A stretch of 6,636 nucleotides of DNA, taken from Bacillota bacterium (GTDB lineage Bacteria; Bacillota; Clostridia; Lachnospirales; Lachnospiraceae). Shown one piece after another: positions 6,455-6,636 of this stretch (within the stretch, counting starts at the first letter, position 1; each line of letters begins with the position of its first letter). Below the pieces are notes generated by a model that saw only the letters and a list, made by a program, of their open reading frames with translations, searched no databases and was not told the DNA's origin. Both the position numbers and the translations under genes were made by a program. The stretch is taken from the NCBI GenBank assembly GCA_023428655.1, contig JAEYXC010000326.1, positions 1 through 6,636 of the forward strand, in the 5' to 3' direction.

Positions 6455-6471
6455 TCAGCTTGATATGTCAA
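6444..6471 (-). promoter_or_regulatory. Sigma-A type promoter of the ABC transporter operon
   Basis: A perfect -35 TTGACA (6466-6471), a 16-nt spacer and the -10 hexamer TAAAAT (6444-6449) preceded by TGG, which gives an extended -10. The predicted transcript would start near 6437 and have a leader of about 44 nt before the ATG at 6393. It lies between the upstream terminator (6515-6544) and the first gene, exactly where an operon promoter is expected. It is the best promoter in the window. Confidence 0.75.
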
Positions 6472-6514
6472 ATTAAATAGAATTTTACATCTCTCCTACA
6501 GCTATCTTATAAAT

Positions 6515-6544
6515 AAAACAAAAAAACAGAGATTAATCTCTATT
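6515..6544 (-). terminator. Rho-independent terminator upstream of the ABC operon
   Basis: The perfect palindrome AGAGATTAATCTCT (6528-6541) extends through one U-G and two A-U pairs to a stem of about 8 bp with a TTAA loop. On the minus strand it is followed by seven T (6520-6526), a G and four more T. The A-rich other flank means it works for leftward transcription only. It begins right after the TAG at 6546-6548 and isolates the ABC operon from whatever lies upstream. Confidence 0.75.
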
Positions 6545-6545
6545 C

Positions 6546-6632
6546 CTAGTTAAGTTGGTCAGCAATATTATAATATTGTTCATAAATCATATATTCCCAT
6601 ACTATCAGTTCCTTGAAAACGGTCAGCCTATA
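6546..6632 (-). pseudogene. 28-codon open stretch ending just before a terminator (possible gene remnant)
   Basis: On the minus strand one frame is open from just after a TGA (6633-6635) to a TAG at 6546-6548. It encodes a protein-like tail 'FKELIVWEYMIYEQYY' followed by 'NIADQLN'. The stop sits immediately before a strong terminator, as at the end of a real gene. However, the same frame is closed by the TGA, and the other two frames also have stops at the window edge (TAG 6628-6630, TGA 6623-6625). The only internal ATG would give a 14-residue peptide and has no ribosome site. I do not recognise the peptide. It may be the end of a frameshifted or decayed gene, or simply non-coding sequence upstream of the terminator. 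Confidence 0.25.
6563..6578. repeat. Perfect 16-bp AT-rich palindrome
   Basis: CAATATTATAATATTG is its own reverse complement. It lies about 92 bp upstream of the -35 of the ABC operon promoter and beyond the terminator. It could be a dimeric regulator site or a small cruciform, or a by-product of low-complexity AT sequence. It has no U-run and is not a terminator itself. Confidence 0.35.
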
Positions 6633-6636
6633 TCAC

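Noticed and set aside
5417..6463. Rightward open frames at 5417-5602 and 6233-6463
   Set aside because: Antisense to the large permease and its promoter region; Ser/Ile-rich translations without motifs or ribosome sites.
6546..6574. TATAAT at 6569-6574 (plus strand) as a rightward promoter
   Set aside because: It is part of the palindrome CAATATTATAATATTG and has no -35-like hexamer at 15-18 nt upstream.

Overview
The window is AT-rich DNA, and every convincing gene lies on the minus strand. Shine-Dalgarno sequences are strong (AAGGAGGAG, GAGGGAGG, AAAGGAAGG), promoters look like sigma-A sites, and terminators are hairpins followed by U-runs. The best protein likenesses are to Firmicutes, so I infer a low-GC Gram-positive, probably a Clostridia/Lachnospiraceae-type anaerobe. 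The exact taxon cannot be read from this sequence. No rRNA, tRNA, CRISPR array or insertion sequence was seen.

Right half (about 6640 down to 2490): a self-contained three-gene ABC transporter operon. A consensus promoter with an extended -10 (6444-6471) drives, in order, a large FtsX/MacB-type permease (618 aa, about 430 residues outside the membrane), a smaller FtsX-type permease (409 aa) and a MacB/LolD-type ATPase (226 aa). The gaps are 35 and 37 nt. A bulged hairpin terminator at 2492-2528 closes the unit. The layout, two different 4-TM permeases plus one ATPase, is that of a LolCDE- or MacB-like mechanotransmission machine. No membrane-fusion adaptor, two-component system or candidate substrate gene is present in the window, so the substrate is unknown.

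Left half (2449 down to 1): a second transcription unit of small-molecule enzymes. It begins with a YunD-like 5'-nucleotidase-family metallophosphatase without signal peptide (462 aa), followed 57 nt later by a flavin reductase-like FMN-binding split-barrel protein (188 aa). After a 164-nt gap comes the N-terminus of a creatininase-family amidohydrolase that runs off the left edge. The three may share nucleotide or flavin chemistry, but that is only an inference from neighbourhood.

Far right edge (6515-6632): a 28-codon open stretch ends in a stop directly before a strong terminator. It could be the tail of a decayed gene or of a small gene upstream of the transporter operon. All three minus-strand frames are closed within the last 14 bases of the window, so no intact gene enters from that side in this strand.

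No intergenic stretch exceeds 300 bases. Nothing here is clearly a new kind of system. The least explained parts are the transporter's unusually large outer domain and the enzyme trio beside it.
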